Shown here: positions 44,492-53,823 of the stretch, one piece after another | How the letters are laid out: each line of letters starts with the position of its first letter | Position numbering within the stretch: the first letter of the stretch is position 1 | NCBI RefSeq assembly: GCF_003600835.1 | Contig: NZ_NQYC01000001.1 | Span: 2,126,001 to 2,190,000 of the forward strand | Reading direction: 5' to 3' | DNA from: Bacillus sp. PK3_68 | GTDB lineage: Bacteria; Bacillota; Bacilli; Bacillales; Domibacillaceae | Length of the DNA stretch: 64,000 bases | The notes under the pieces: generated by a model | Told to the model about the DNA's origin: nothing | The model's input: only the letters and a program-made list of their open reading frames with translations | The model's database searches: none | Program-made: the position numbers and the translations under genes

Positions 44492-45394
44492 ATGTTTTCA
44501 TTTTTTAAAAAGAAGCAAAGCGATTCAGATCAATTGAAGAATGATGGACGTGAAAGTGCCATCGCATCAAGCGAATTAACAGATAGCACAGCTGCAGAAT
44601 CTGCTGAAGAAGTAGAAACTGAGCTGTCTATTCATCCATCGTCTACTATCCCTAAAGAACAAATGTATGTCTTGCGCTTTTTAAACAACGAACTCCCGCC
44701 TTTAAAAGCGAACCAGCTGTCCCTATCCGGCATTGAATGGGATGAGCAGCCAGAAGGACTAGCTGTCTCCGCTTTCGTGCGCAACTCTGTTGAGAAAGGC
44801 ATTCAGCTCGGCAAGGTGCCTCTCTTATTGATTAATGAGAAAAATGAGGTTAAAGCCAGACATGAGTTTAATCTGGCAGAAATAGGCGAAATTCCTGCTA
44901 AAAGCAGCCGGCCGTGGACATTTATTTTTCCTGCCTCGTCCATTGAAAAACAAGTAGGCCTAGAGAAAGAAAATTGGACATTAGCTTTTGATTTAACATC
45001 TAAGGAGCATAAGTTGGATTTGGCTGATTCCTGGAAGGAAGCTTTACCGGAAGCAGAACAAGAAAAACTCCAGCAGATTGTTGAACAGCTTGGTGATCCG
45101 GGGAAAAATGAATTGAATTTTACCGGGCTCCAGGCAAGACGAGCGGAGGATGGTACATTCCATGTTACTGTTCTCATTCGCAATGGGTATGACCGCTCGA
45201 TCAATATTGAACAGCTGCCGTTGCAAGTATTGGATAGCCACAAGGAGATCATTGCCGAAGGGCAATTTAACGTAGGAAATCTGGAAATCAAAGCAAATAC
45301 AACAAAGCCATGGTCCTTTATTTTTCCAAAAGAGCTATTAAAAAATGAAACTCCTGATCTTTCAAGATGGAGCGTACACGTGAAAAGCAACTAA
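44492..45394 (+). CDS. slaP: Accessory Sec S-layer assembly protein SlaP
   Basis: Partner of SecA2 for S-layer protein secretion in B. anthracis-type systems. The 300-residue product has no signal peptide and consists of an acidic N-terminus plus two related ~105-residue repeats: the first ends in SSRPWTFIFPASSIE (about residue 140), the second in TTKPWSFIFPKELLK (about 280), with matching LPLLLIN/LPLQVLD and FNLAEIG/FNVGNLE blocks. A GAGGAG site overlaps the secA2 end, so the two are translationally coupled. Confidence 0.88.
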   Translation: MFSFFKKKQSDSDQLKNDGRESAIASSELTDSTAAESAEEVETELSIHPSSTIPKEQMYVLRFLNNELPPLKANQLSLSGIEWDEQPEGLAVSAFVRNSVEKGIQLGKVPLLLINEKNEVKARHEFNLAEIGEIPAKSSRPWTFIFPASSIEKQVGLEKENWTLAFDLTSKEHKLDLADSWKEALPEAEQEKLQQIVEQLGDPGKNELNFTGLQARRAEDGTFHVTVLIRNGYDRSINIEQLPLQVLDSHKEIIAEGQFNVGNLEIKANTTKPWSFIFPKELLKNETPDLSRWSVHVKSN

Positions 45395-45414
45395 CTTGTT
45401 CACTTCTAATCTTT

Positions 45415-45445
45415 AAAGCTGTCAGCATCCAACTGACAGCTTTTT
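45415..45445 (+). terminator. Terminator of secA2-slaP
   Basis: A perfect 11-bp stem (45415-45425 with 45433-45443), 7-nt loop and T run lie 20 bp past the slaP stop. Confidence 0.88.
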
Positions 45446-45486
45446 ATATTTAATCGAAGAAATAAGCAGCGATCATTTGGCGCTAA

Positions 45487-45520
45487 AAATAAAAAAAGAG
45501 GCTTTATGAAAGCCTCTTTT
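45487..45520 (-). terminator. Terminator of the phosphodiester glycosidase gene
   Basis: A perfect 12-bp stem (45494-45505 with 45509-45520), 3-nt loop and a T tract on the minus strand, just past the stop codon. Confidence 0.85.
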
Positions 45521-45526
45521 CTATTC

Positions 45527-46720
45527 TTATTTAGCTTGAAATATTTCTAAAATAGCAGAAACTGTTCTTTCTCGGCCGTCTGAAGGTATGTTCAATACTT
45601 TCGCCTTGCTAGAACCGATGGCACGGCCAGCCATTGTGGTTGACCCTCCGCCGTCCAAATTTAATGCTTGATAGCCACCCAAGCTTTTTAAGTAGCCGGC
45701 AAATTCCATTAGTGTCATGCCTGCACTTCTTTTTTGACGGCCGTCCACAGTGACAAAATACACCTTTTTCCCCGAACGATCAACCATTACGGCCGAGCGC
45801 GGCGCCCTTGCACGTGCATTGGGACTCTTTGTTGACATGGTCATCGCTACTTTCCCTTTTTGAACAAGCAGCGGGCCACTGGCTAGCATGAAACGGCTGT
45901 CCTTCCATTTTTCTTCCGGATTAATTGTTAATGAAACAGGATCTCCTGTCTTCAATGATTTCAATAACTGAGTTTTCTCTCCATGCGCTGATAGCACAAA
46001 TCCATTTTTAGGGATCACGGAGCTTGAACGCTCGCCATATTTTCTAATAGCTGTTACCTTTCCTGTAACAGGCTCACCGAATTTTGCACCTGGATCCAGC
46101 GGATGATCAAGACCCTCGACCGTCACTTCATAGCCATACGGGTTCGTTCTTGTATTGTTGAACTTCATACTTCTTGTATAAAGAATCAACTCTTCTTGTT
46201 CACGGGATTCATTATAGCCTGTTATAGGAAAAGCAGCCTTTTTCGAATTTGCGGTCATAGACAACCGGAAACGGTCAATCATCGCTGCCCCGTCTTTCTT
46301 CACACCGAATGCAGCCGGCACATACATATAATCCGTGTTTTTATTCGATACGGCTCCCAGATTGTCCAGTTTGTTCTCTTTAACAAGTAAATAAGCCGGC
46401 TCTCTCGTACTAAAATGGAAAAAGGAAGCATTAATCGCTCCAAGCTGTCTCTGCCCTGTCGGCATTTGGCGGTTAGATAAAGCAGATACTTTATTAAGAC
46501 GATAATACGGCATGGGCAGATGATAAGAGATGCTGTGTCCCCTTTTCGTTAAGTCTGCTGCCATAATATTAATCGACTGATATTTCCCATTCACTTTTGT
46601 ATAGACATGTCTCCAATTGACGCTATTGCTCAATGCTGTTGTTTTAGCCAGACTCTCCATCGGGAAAGCTAGCAGCAGGACAAGCAAAAAAAGCAGCAGT
46701 CCTGTTTTTTTCTTTCGCAA
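45527..46720 (-). CDS. Secreted phosphodiester glycosidase (NAGPA-family) protein
   Basis: Member of the phosphodiester glycosidase family (related to the human uncovering enzyme NAGPA), probably hydrolysing or remodelling sugar-phosphodiester or peptidoglycan/exopolysaccharide substrates outside the cell. The 397-residue product has a signal/membrane segment (GLLLFLLVLLLAFPMESLA, about 6-25) and the family blocks GAINASFF, ARAPRSAVMVD, VTVDGRQKRSAGMTLMEFA and the strictly kept LNLDGGGSTTM. The start is a TTG at 46720 behind GAGGGGGA; the frame to 46840 has no site. It separates slaP from the acetylation pair. Confidence 0.85.
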   Translation of the reverse strand: MRKKKTGLLLFLLVLLLAFPMESLAKTTALSNSVNWRHVYTKVNGKYQSINIMAADLTKRGHSISYHLPMPYYRLNKVSALSNRQMPTGQRQLGAINASFFHFSTREPAYLLVKENKLDNLGAVSNKNTDYMYVPAAFGVKKDGAAMIDRFRLSMTANSKKAAFPITGYNESREQEELILYTRSMKFNNTRTNPYGYEVTVEGLDHPLDPGAKFGEPVTGKVTAIRKYGERSSSVIPKNGFVLSAHGEKTQLLKSLKTGDPVSLTINPEEKWKDSRFMLASGPLLVQKGKVAMTMSTKSPNARARAPRSAVMVDRSGKKVYFVTVDGRQKRSAGMTLMEFAGYLKSLGGYQALNLDGGGSTTMAGRAIGSSKAKVLNIPSDGRERTVSAILEIFQAK

Positions 46721-46802
46721 AACTATGTCCCCCTCTTTTTCTAAACTAGTACAATTATACCAAACTGCCAATCTATCTTGACCACTTTTTCCCAAAAAGA
46801 AA

Positions 46803-46831
46803 AAGCATCTGCTCATTAAGAGCAGATGCTT
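46803..46831 (-). terminator. Orphan terminator-like hairpin
   Basis: A perfect 12-bp stem (46803-46814 with 46820-46831) with a 5-nt loop; on the minus strand it is followed by TTTTTCTTTTT. No annotated minus-strand gene lies between it and the divergent plus-strand gene, so the transcript it ends is unknown. Confidence 0.6.
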
Positions 46832-46976
46832 CCGGGCCATCCAACCGTTGCCACTTCATTATTGTCAAATTACAAAACAGAAAACTATACTTTTATTGTA
46901 CCATATCTCTTCATTTTCACAAGAAATATTTTCATTTACTGGATATAATATCTTAAAGCGAGAAAATAACGTGTCA

Positions 46977-47005
46977 TTGTATTCATTTGGTGATTATAGT
47001 ATGAT
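46977..47005 (+). promoter_or_regulatory. SigA-type promoter of the acetylation pair
   Basis: TTGTAT, exactly 17 bases, then TATGAT, 43 bp before the TTG start of the PatA-like gene. Confidence 0.65.
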
Positions 47006-47047
47006 TAGTTCGCTATTATTTTCCGATGTTTTTTGGAGGAGATCCAC

Positions 47048-48493
47048 TTGATTTTTAATTCATTTGAATTTATTTTTCTGTTTCTTCCTATTGTTTTATT
47101 GGTTTACTTCCTATTTAATAATTGGAGTTTTACACTTGCTAAAGCATGGCTTCTTGGCGGTTCCTTATTTTTCTATGCTTGGTGGAACCCGCTATACTTA
47201 CCGCTCATTCTTTGTTCACTCGTTGTAAATTTTATCGTCGGTACATTGCTTGGCAAACAATATTCTGTTTCCAGAAAAAAATTAATTTTAACGAGCGGCA
47301 TTATCTTCAACGTTGTCCTGCTCGGCTATTTTAAATACTATGATTTTTTCATGGAAAATATCAATTTCCTATTTAATGAATCTATTCCTTTGAAACAACT
47401 GATTTTGCCGCTGGCCATTTCTTTTTATACGTTTCAGCAAATCGGTTATTTAGTGGATTCTTTTCGCGGCGAAACAAAAGGATACAATTTTTTAGACTAC
47501 TGTTTGTTTGTTACATTCTTTCCGCAGTTGATTGCCGGTCCGATTGTTCATCACAGTCAAGTAATGGGACAGTTCCAGCAAAAGGAAAACCGCCGATTAA
47601 ATCCGCAGAATTTTGCGCTTGGATTGCTTATATTTAGCATCGGTTTGTTTAAAAAAGTCATCATTGCTGATTCTTTCGCAGTCTGGGCTAACAAAGGATA
47701 TGCACTAGCTGATCAGTTGACATTTGTGGATGGATGGATGACAGCACTCGCTTATACGTTCCAGCTTTATTTCGATTTTAGCGGCTACTCTGATATGGCA
47801 ATTGGTGCTGGCCTGTTATTTAATATTCATTTGCCTAAGAACTTCTTTTCTCCTTACAAAGCGCTCGATATTCAGGATTTTTGGAGGAGATGGCACATTA
47901 CGTTAAATACCTTTTTAACTCAGTATATTTATATTCCGCTCGGTGGCAGCCGCAAAGGAGCGGCTAGGACTTATATCAATATACTGATCATTTTCTTCAT
48001 AAGTGGTTTTTGGCACGGAGCCGGCTGGACCTTTATCATTTGGGGAATGATGCACGGGATAGCAAGCGTTATTGCTCGTGCATGGAAACGCGCTGGGCAT
48101 TCGATGAATAAATGGCTTGCCTGGTTTATTACCTTTAACTTCGTAAATCTATCATGGGTATTCTTCCGATCTCCTGATTTTGAAACGGCCCTCCATGTAT
48201 TAAAGAGCATGTTTGGGCTTAATGGCGTCTATTTACCTAAAGAAGTGATTGAAGCGTTACATATTCCGCTTGGCAGTCCGGTTTTATTTAATTTTGAACT
48301 CGGCAGTTCATTCCTAGAGGTACTGCTTTACATTATTGGCGGTTTTCTCATTGTTTTATTTGCTAAAAACTCCATTCAATGGAGAGATGAGTTTGAGCCT
48401 AAAAAAACCATCGCTTTGTATGCTTCTGTTCTTTTTCTTTATTCTGTGATGCAATTACAACAAGTGACCGCTTTCCTCTATTTTAACTTTTAA
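47048..48493 (+). CDS. MBOAT O-acyltransferase, PatA-like
   Basis: Polytopic membrane O-acyltransferase that would move acetyl groups across the membrane for wall polysaccharide modification. The 481-residue product has about eleven membrane segments and MBOAT hallmarks: WWNPLYLP, SFYTFQQIGYLVDSFRGE, FDFSGYSDMAIG, DFWRRWHITLNTFL and the catalytic histidine in FFISGFWHGAGWTFI. A TTG at 47048 lies 7 bp after GGAGGA. AlgI/DltB-like relatives exist, but pairing with the next gene and nearness of secA2-slaP suggest the PatA role (acetylation of secondary wall polysaccharide for S-layer binding). Confidence 0.85.
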   Translation: MIFNSFEFIFLFLPIVLLVYFLFNNWSFTLAKAWLLGGSLFFYAWWNPLYLPLILCSLVVNFIVGTLLGKQYSVSRKKLILTSGIIFNVVLLGYFKYYDFFMENINFLFNESIPLKQLILPLAISFYTFQQIGYLVDSFRGETKGYNFLDYCLFVTFFPQLIAGPIVHHSQVMGQFQQKENRRLNPQNFALGLLIFSIGLFKKVIIADSFAVWANKGYALADQLTFVDGWMTALAYTFQLYFDFSGYSDMAIGAGLLFNIHLPKNFFSPYKALDIQDFWRRWHITLNTFLTQYIYIPLGGSRKGAARTYINILIIFFISGFWHGAGWTFIIWGMMHGIASVIARAWKRAGHSMNKWLAWFITFNFVNLSWVFFRSPDFETALHVLKSMFGLNGVYLPKEVIEALHIPLGSPVLFNFELGSSFLEVLLYIIGGFLIVLFAKNSIQWRDEFEPKKTIALYASVLFLYSVMQLQQVTAFLYFNF

Positions 48494-48504
48494 GGTGGAT
48501 CATC

Positions 48505-49542
48505 ATGAAACAAGCTAAGCAATTTATCGTTATTTTTTTTCTCCCTGTTATTTTTGTTTTGAGTGGAATGGCTGCTTTTAACTTTTATATAGATCCCTAT
48601 TGGACCTATGGGCATAATCACTCGTACAATGATCATCAAATATCTGTGGATGAACGGGAGCAAAAGACAAACCGAATTTACTTTCAGGATTTTTCCTACG
48701 ATACTATTATTCTCGGGAGCAGCCGGACGACCTATATTAATCAAAATCGTTTTAAAGGCATGAAAGCTTATAATTTTGCTGTAAACAACATGTCCATTAG
48801 AGAATATGATACTTTTTTGCAATTTGCAAAGGAGCAAAGCACACAAAAGGTTAAACGCGTTATTATTGGCGTTGATTTTTTCAAATCTAGCATCCAGGAA
48901 AGTGAACAGCCCATTTCTTTGAAAAACTATGAAGCCAAAGTGCAGCAGCGATTTTACCGTGCCAGAAACTTGATTTCTTCAGACATTTTCAAGTACTCTC
49001 TGCAAAACTTTAACATGTCCAAAAGCAATGAGGTCAATGACCTGCGTGTCTATGACCGCTATAATGTGGCCTCTGCTAAAAATATCAATACAAAAGAAAA
49101 ACTAAAGAACACATCAGAAAAGATTGAACGGTTTCGAGATGAGTTTTACGGAAGAAATTATCAATATAACCCAAGATATAAAGAATATTTAATGCTCTTT
49201 AAAAAACGCCACCCGGATGTTGAATTTATTATTTTTACCACGCCGATTTCAGCGAAGCTCTTTCAAACCATGGTTGAAGAAGGGCAACTGGATGATTATG
49301 AACGCTGGCTGCGTGATGTAACGGATGTGTTTGGCGGCGTGTACAATTTTATGTATCCCAATAAGGTAACACTTGACCTTGATAATTATCTTGATGGCCA
49401 CCACTTCTATCCACATGTTGGCGATCAAATTGCAAACCGCATCTTGCAAGGACCTGATGTAAAAAACAGCTCGTTTGGTGTATATGTAACAAATCAAACG
49501 ATTGACGATCACCTAAGAAAAGTCGAGCAACTGGCAAGATAA
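48505..49542 (+). CDS. SGNH/DltD-like acyltransferase partner, PatB-like
   Basis: Extracellular, membrane-tethered SGNH-type protein expected to take acetyl groups from the MBOAT partner and place them on wall polysaccharide. The 345-residue product has one N-terminal membrane segment (about 8-28), a GDS-like nucleophile block IILGSSRTTYI (about 70-80) and a C-terminal catalytic D-H pair in DGHHFYPHVG (about 292-301). It follows the MBOAT gene by 11 bp behind AAGGTGG. Confidence 0.82.
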   Translation: MKQAKQFIVIFFLPVIFVLSGMAAFNFYIDPYWTYGHNHSYNDHQISVDEREQKTNRIYFQDFSYDTIILGSSRTTYINQNRFKGMKAYNFAVNNMSIREYDTFLQFAKEQSTQKVKRVIIGVDFFKSSIQESEQPISLKNYEAKVQQRFYRARNLISSDIFKYSLQNFNMSKSNEVNDLRVYDRYNVASAKNINTKEKLKNTSEKIERFRDEFYGRNYQYNPRYKEYLMLFKKRHPDVEFIIFTTPISAKLFQTMVEEGQLDDYERWLRDVTDVFGGVYNFMYPNKVTLDLDNYLDGHHFYPHVGDQIANRILQGPDVKNSSFGVYVTNQTIDDHLRKVEQLAR

Positions 49543-49617
49543 GAAATTGCTTTAGAGGGCCAACTTTTATATCTAACTGGCTTTATATAAAGCTTCCTTC
49601 CTATTTAAATAACAAGC

Positions 49618-49647
49618 AAGGAGATGGGATACACATCCCATCTCCTT
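49618..49647. terminator. Hairpin terminator between PatB-like and LysM genes
   Basis: A perfect 12-bp stem (49618-49629 with 49636-49647) with a 6-nt loop lies between convergent genes, directly after the position where the un-shifted LysM reading frame would stop (49650). The T tail is short. Confidence 0.65.
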
Positions 49648-49649
49648 TA

Positions 49650-51523
49650 TTAATAGAACCGCTTAAAGCTGTCAAACCGCTGTTTAAAGTATGAGTTATC
49701 TAAACTTGTAATGGTAATCCCTGGGAGGAGCTTGCCTGAATAAATTGATTGCCTCCTATATATATCCCCATATGCGAGATTCCTTTTTTATACGTATTCG
49801 CAAAGAAAACAAGATCTCCTACTTGCGGCTTGCTCACCAAATAAGAACGACTGTAATAGCCATCTGTACTTGTTCTAGGGATATTCTTCCCGGCTTTGTT
49901 AAAAACATAATAAATAAAACCGCTGCAGTCAAAGCCCGAGGGCTGAGCGCCTCCCCAGACATATGGGGTACCGAGATGCTTTTTAGATTCCGCAATTAAG
50001 GCCGTGATGGAAAAAGACGTACCGGAAGAATCGGGCTTGTTAGAAGATGGCTTATCCTCTTCTGTTGCCCCGCCTGCTACCTTCAGTTTTTGACCAACGA
50101 ATATGACGTCAGACGTTAGTTTATTCAGCTGTTTCAACTTAGCTACACTCATTTTATATTTTTTTGCAATTAAGCTTAAGGAGTCCCCACTTTTTACTGT
50201 ATAAGTGCCCGTGGTAGAAGGGTTTGTTACAGGTAAAGTTGGAGTCGGCTTTGGTGTTGATGGCTTCGGTGTAGTAGTCGCCGGCTTGCCGCTTACTTTT
50301 AATTTCTGACCAACGAATATGACGTCAGACGTTAAGTTATTCAGCTGTTTTAATTGCGCTACACTCATCTTATATTTTTTAGCAATCAAGCTCAATGAGT
50401 CCCCACTTTTTACTGTATAAGTGCCTGCTGACGGCGGATTCGTTACAGGAGTGGTTGGTTTTGAAGCTGGTGGCACAGTAGCAGGCGGCTTTGATTGGCC
50501 ACTTACTTTTAACTTTTGACCGACGAATATTATATCGGACGTTAAGTTATTCAACTGCTTTAGTTGCGCTATGCTCATTTTATGATTTTTAGCAATTAAG
50601 CTTAAGGAGTCGCCGCTTTTTACTGTATAGGTTCCCTTAGCAGCAGGCGTCGTTACAGGCGCAGTTGGTTTGGGTGCTGCTGGCGTGACAACAGCTGGCT
50701 TGCCGCTTACCTTCAGTTTTTGACCGGCATAAATCATATGAGACGTCAGCCCATTCAACTTTTGCAGCTCGGCGACTGTCATATGATGCGCTTTGGCGAT
50801 GGCACTGAGTGAATCACCGCTTTTTATCGTGTAAGTGCCTGAGGAAGCTATTTTAGTAGTCATCGTGGACGGTTGACTCTTTGAAAGCGGCTGGCCGCTT
50901 ACTTTTAGTGTTTGGCCGGCATAAACTGTGTTGTTTTTGAGATCATTCAACTCTCGCAGCTGGGCAGAATCCATCTGATAGGCTTTTGCGATCGCTCCTA
51001 ATGTATCGCCATTTTGAACTATGTAGGTTCCTGTAGCGACCACCTGCTTGGCGCCGGCCTCAACTGCAGGCTTTGCTGCTTTTGTATGAGATTCCGCCGA
51101 AGGCAGCGGGCGCTGAACAGCAGGCGGCTGACTAGCGGCAGCCTCTCCGGTCACTTTCAACTCTTGACCGATCACAATATTCTGGTCTTGGAGCTCATTC
51201 ATTTGCTGTATCTCTGCTTCATTCATTCCATAGAGCTTAGCAATAGAATGGATCGTCTCCCCCTCTTTGACAATATGGGTTCTTGTAGAAATAGTGACAG
51301 CGCTCTTAGATACCTGCAAGATCTGGTTTTCCTGCAAGTCACTCGTTTTTAAGCCGTTTAACTCCTTGAGCATATCGACATCCATTTCATATTGCTTGGC
51401 AATGCTGTACAATGTTTCACCGGGTTTGACGACATGCTGTTCAGCCGCATGAACGACGGTAGCCGCTCCCGCCCCGGTGGAAAGAAAAGCAGCTGTTGAT
51501 AGTGTAAATAAACTTTTTCTCAT
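49650..51523 (-). CDS. LysM-NlpC/P60 peptidoglycan endopeptidase, apparent C-terminal frameshift
   Basis: Secreted D,L-endopeptidase of the LytF/CwlS type. A signal peptide (residues 1-26, cleavage after VHAA) is followed by seven LysM domains of ~44 residues separated by proline/threonine-rich linkers, copies 5-7 nearly identical, then an NlpC/P60 domain with catalytic cysteine in GFDCSGFIY and histidine in ISHMGIYIG. As read, the frame ends early at 49700 ([11 protein letters not shown]). Inserting one G in the run complementary to 49719-49721 restores the usual P60 ending [20 protein letters not shown] and a stop at 49650, so a one-base deletion or sequencing error is likely. GGGG lies 6 bp before the ATG. 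Confidence 0.88.
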
Positions 51524-51655
51524 CTCAAACCCCTTATCACCGGAAAAATCCGTTTTCTTTTTTAATATCGGTTATCTTTCATATTTTTTAATTTCGACAA
51601 CAAGATCTATACAAATTACTTCTACAAGAGGAAAGGATTACCTTCTAGAATGTAA

Positions 51656-51702
51656 AAAAAGCCGCCGAAAAAACGGGAAAATCCGCTTTTTCTGGCGACT
51701 CA
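51656..51702 (-). terminator. Terminator of the penicillin-binding protein gene
   Basis: An imperfect 17-bp stem (GTCGCC/GGCGGC plus an A-T-rich middle) with an ATTTT loop and seven T on the minus strand follows the stop codon at 51707. Confidence 0.7.
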
Positions 51703-51706
51703 CTAT

Positions 51707-53719
51707 TTAAGAGCTTATTTCTTTCCACTTAAGGAAAACTTGCTTGCTTACGCCGATAGCTGCTTTACTTCCCCCTTCCTCTTCAGCCCCTTCTACCATC
51801 AAAGCCATAATAAAGGCTGGATTTTTCTGATCGTATGCAACAAAAAGGCCATTTTCTTTGCCGGTTGTTCCCTGTTCCAATTTTATTTCAGCTGTACCCG
51901 TCTTACCAGCGAGTGCAAAGCCTGGCATGTCTGCTTCTTTCGCCGTTCCTTTTTGGATAACGAGCCGTAGATCTTGCTTTAACAACGCAGCTGACTCTTT
52001 AGAAAGAAGGTCTTTCTTCCATACGTCTGCTTTTTCTCCGACATAAAGCTGCGGCTTCATCATCACACCATCATTTACGATCGCACCATAGGTAGAAGCA
52101 AGGTGCAGCATACTTGTCAGCACTTCTCCTTGCCCATATCCTGTATCACCAAGCAAGATCTCTTTATCTAATGATCCACTGTTGGAAATTTGTGACGCCC
52201 TTATCGGATAGGCAAACGGGAGTTTTTCAGCGAAGCCAAAGGAACGAAGCCCGTTAGCCATTTTTTCCTTCCCCGCTTCAAGAGCAGTTTGTGCAAAATA
52301 AATATTATCAGAGTATATAAACGCTCTCTGAAGATTGATTGGCTCTCCTGGGTCTTTTACCCTTGTTACGGAGTAACTGCCCCACGATGCATCCTTTTGC
52401 CAATGAAGGCCTTTAATCGGTCGTTCTTCCGCTGGATCAAGCGTACCAGCCTTCAGCCCGATTGCTGCTGTAATCGGCTTAATGGTTGAACCAGGTGCAT
52501 ACGTAGCGGCGAACCGATTTAAAAGCGGTTTGGCCGGATCATTTTCAAGCTCCTCGTAACGGCTGCCTGACACCCCAAGAACAAATTCATTCGGATCAAA
52601 TGCTGGGGAGCTGACGAGCGCTAATACTTCACCATTTTTTGGATCAATAGCCGCTGCTGTTCCAGGCTTCCCTTTTAATTGTTCATAAATCGTCTTTTGC
52701 ATCTCTGCATTGATCGCTACTTTAATATCTTTTCCGTTTTTCGGAGGCTTTTCTGCAACTGTTACTGGTTCACCTTTTTCCTTTTCAATATAAATTCTTT
52801 TGCCATCTTGAGCATGGAGCTCCTCTTCCAGCAACTGCTCCAGCCCACGTTTGCCTACCTTGTCTTGTTCACTATACCCTTTTGATTTTAGCTTCTTTAA
52901 TTCTTCACTGTTAATATCGCCAATATAACCAGTTAAGTGCCCCAAGGCTTCTTTATAAGGATATTGGCGCATCGTTATTTCTTCTACAGCAAATCCTGGT
53001 ATTGTCCGCAGCTGCTGAAGCTTCTTATTGTCATAGGCAGATATATTTTTCAAAGGGACAAAATGACCAGGCTGCACCCAGCTTTGCTTCAACTGTTTGT
53101 CAATAAACTCCGTCTTAATGCCAAGCAACTCGGCTAATTTGCTTTTAGCTGCTGTATCATTATCTATTTCTCCTGCCTTCACTCCTGCTGAATAGCCTTG
53201 TCCGTTAACAGCCAATGAATTGCCGTTGCGGTCAAAAATCTGTCCGCGGCTTCCTTTCCTTGTCTCGATTCGAATCTTATCGCCCTCCTCCATTTGCGGG
53301 AAGATATAAGAAGGATTCCAATCGATAAACCAGGCTTCTTCCTTATCCGTTTCTTCCTTCTTCAACGTAGCTTTCTTTTTAAAAGAGACAGGGCCGGCAC
53401 TTGTATCCATTTGGACGTTGATCGGAAGAACGGCTTTTTCCCCCTTCCAATCTTTTTCTTCTTTCGCAAGCGGCGTTACTTTTATACTTTTTATTCCCAA
53501 GCTCTTATAGATAGTTTGATAACGGTCAACATAGTCTTCCTTCTTAACCTTTTCTTTCGTAGAAGGAGCTACATAGCTTTTGTACATTTCTGCAAAATTT
53601 TGATCATTCCACAACTTTGTATACTCATTCAGCCGCTCCTCCGGTGAAGCCAATTTGTTGCAGCCGGCTAAACTGAAAAGCAACACTAGCAAGCCGGTTA
53701 AAAATAGATATTTTCGCAT
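51707..53719 (-). CDS. pbpC: Lipoprotein penicillin-binding transpeptidase (PBP3/MecA-like)
   Basis: Class B transpeptidase cross-linking peptidoglycan. The 670-residue product has a lipobox (LFSLAGC, C20), an NTF2-like MecA N-terminal domain (about 25-140), a dimerisation domain with GSRGQIFDRNGNSLA (157-170), and the transpeptidase domain with S411-x-x-K414 (APGSTIKP), S470-D-N472 and K606-T-G608. Length and order match B. subtilis PbpC (PBP3) and staphylococcal PBP2a; intrinsic low beta-lactam affinity is possible but unproven. The ATG at 53719 follows CGGAGGG; the frame to 53809 has no site. Confidence 0.9.
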   Translation of the reverse strand: MRKYLFLTGLLVLLFSLAGCNKLASPEERLNEYTKLWNDQNFAEMYKSYVAPSTKEKVKKEDYVDRYQTIYKSLGIKSIKVTPLAKEEKDWKGEKAVLPINVQMDTSAGPVSFKKKATLKKEETDKEEAWFIDWNPSYIFPQMEEGDKIRIETRKGSRGQIFDRNGNSLAVNGQGYSAGVKAGEIDNDTAAKSKLAELLGIKTEFIDKQLKQSWVQPGHFVPLKNISAYDNKKLQQLRTIPGFAVEEITMRQYPYKEALGHLTGYIGDINSEELKKLKSKGYSEQDKVGKRGLEQLLEEELHAQDGKRIYIEKEKGEPVTVAEKPPKNGKDIKVAINAEMQKTIYEQLKGKPGTAAAIDPKNGEVLALVSSPAFDPNEFVLGVSGSRYEELENDPAKPLLNRFAATYAPGSTIKPITAAIGLKAGTLDPAEERPIKGLHWQKDASWGSYSVTRVKDPGEPINLQRAFIYSDNIYFAQTALEAGKEKMANGLRSFGFAEKLPFAYPIRASQISNSGSLDKEILLGDTGYGQGEVLTSMLHLASTYGAIVNDGVMMKPQLYVGEKADVWKKDLLSKESAALLKQDLRLVIQKGTAKEADMPGFALAGKTGTAEIKLEQGTTGKENGLFVAYDQKNPAFIMALMVEGAEEEGGSKAAIGVSKQVFLKWKEISS

Positions 53720-53799
53720 TCTTGCACCCTCCGATTTAAATTCAACATTCTGCCGAATTTCTCTCTCATCGTACTTTCTCCTTATTATAACAAACAAAG

Positions 53800-53823
53800 C
53801 GCCTGACACTTAAGTGCCAGGCG
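53800..53823 (-). terminator. Terminator overlapping the transporter stop codon
   Basis: A 12-bp stem with one non-Watson-Crick pair (53800-53811 with 53812-53823) spans the stop codon at 53810-53812 and is followed on the minus strand by TTTGTTTGTT. Confidence 0.65.

Larger units (their letters stand above)
46721..47047. other. Divergent region before the PatA-like gene
   Basis: About 330 bp with no gene seen. It holds a terminator-like hairpin (46803-46831) oriented for minus-strand transcription although no annotated minus gene lies upstream of it, a TATAAT box near 46933, and the promoter at 46977-47005. Confidence 0.45.

Noticed and set aside
44803-45390. 195-codon minus-strand frame inside slaP
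   Set aside because: Antisense to slaP with no independent support.
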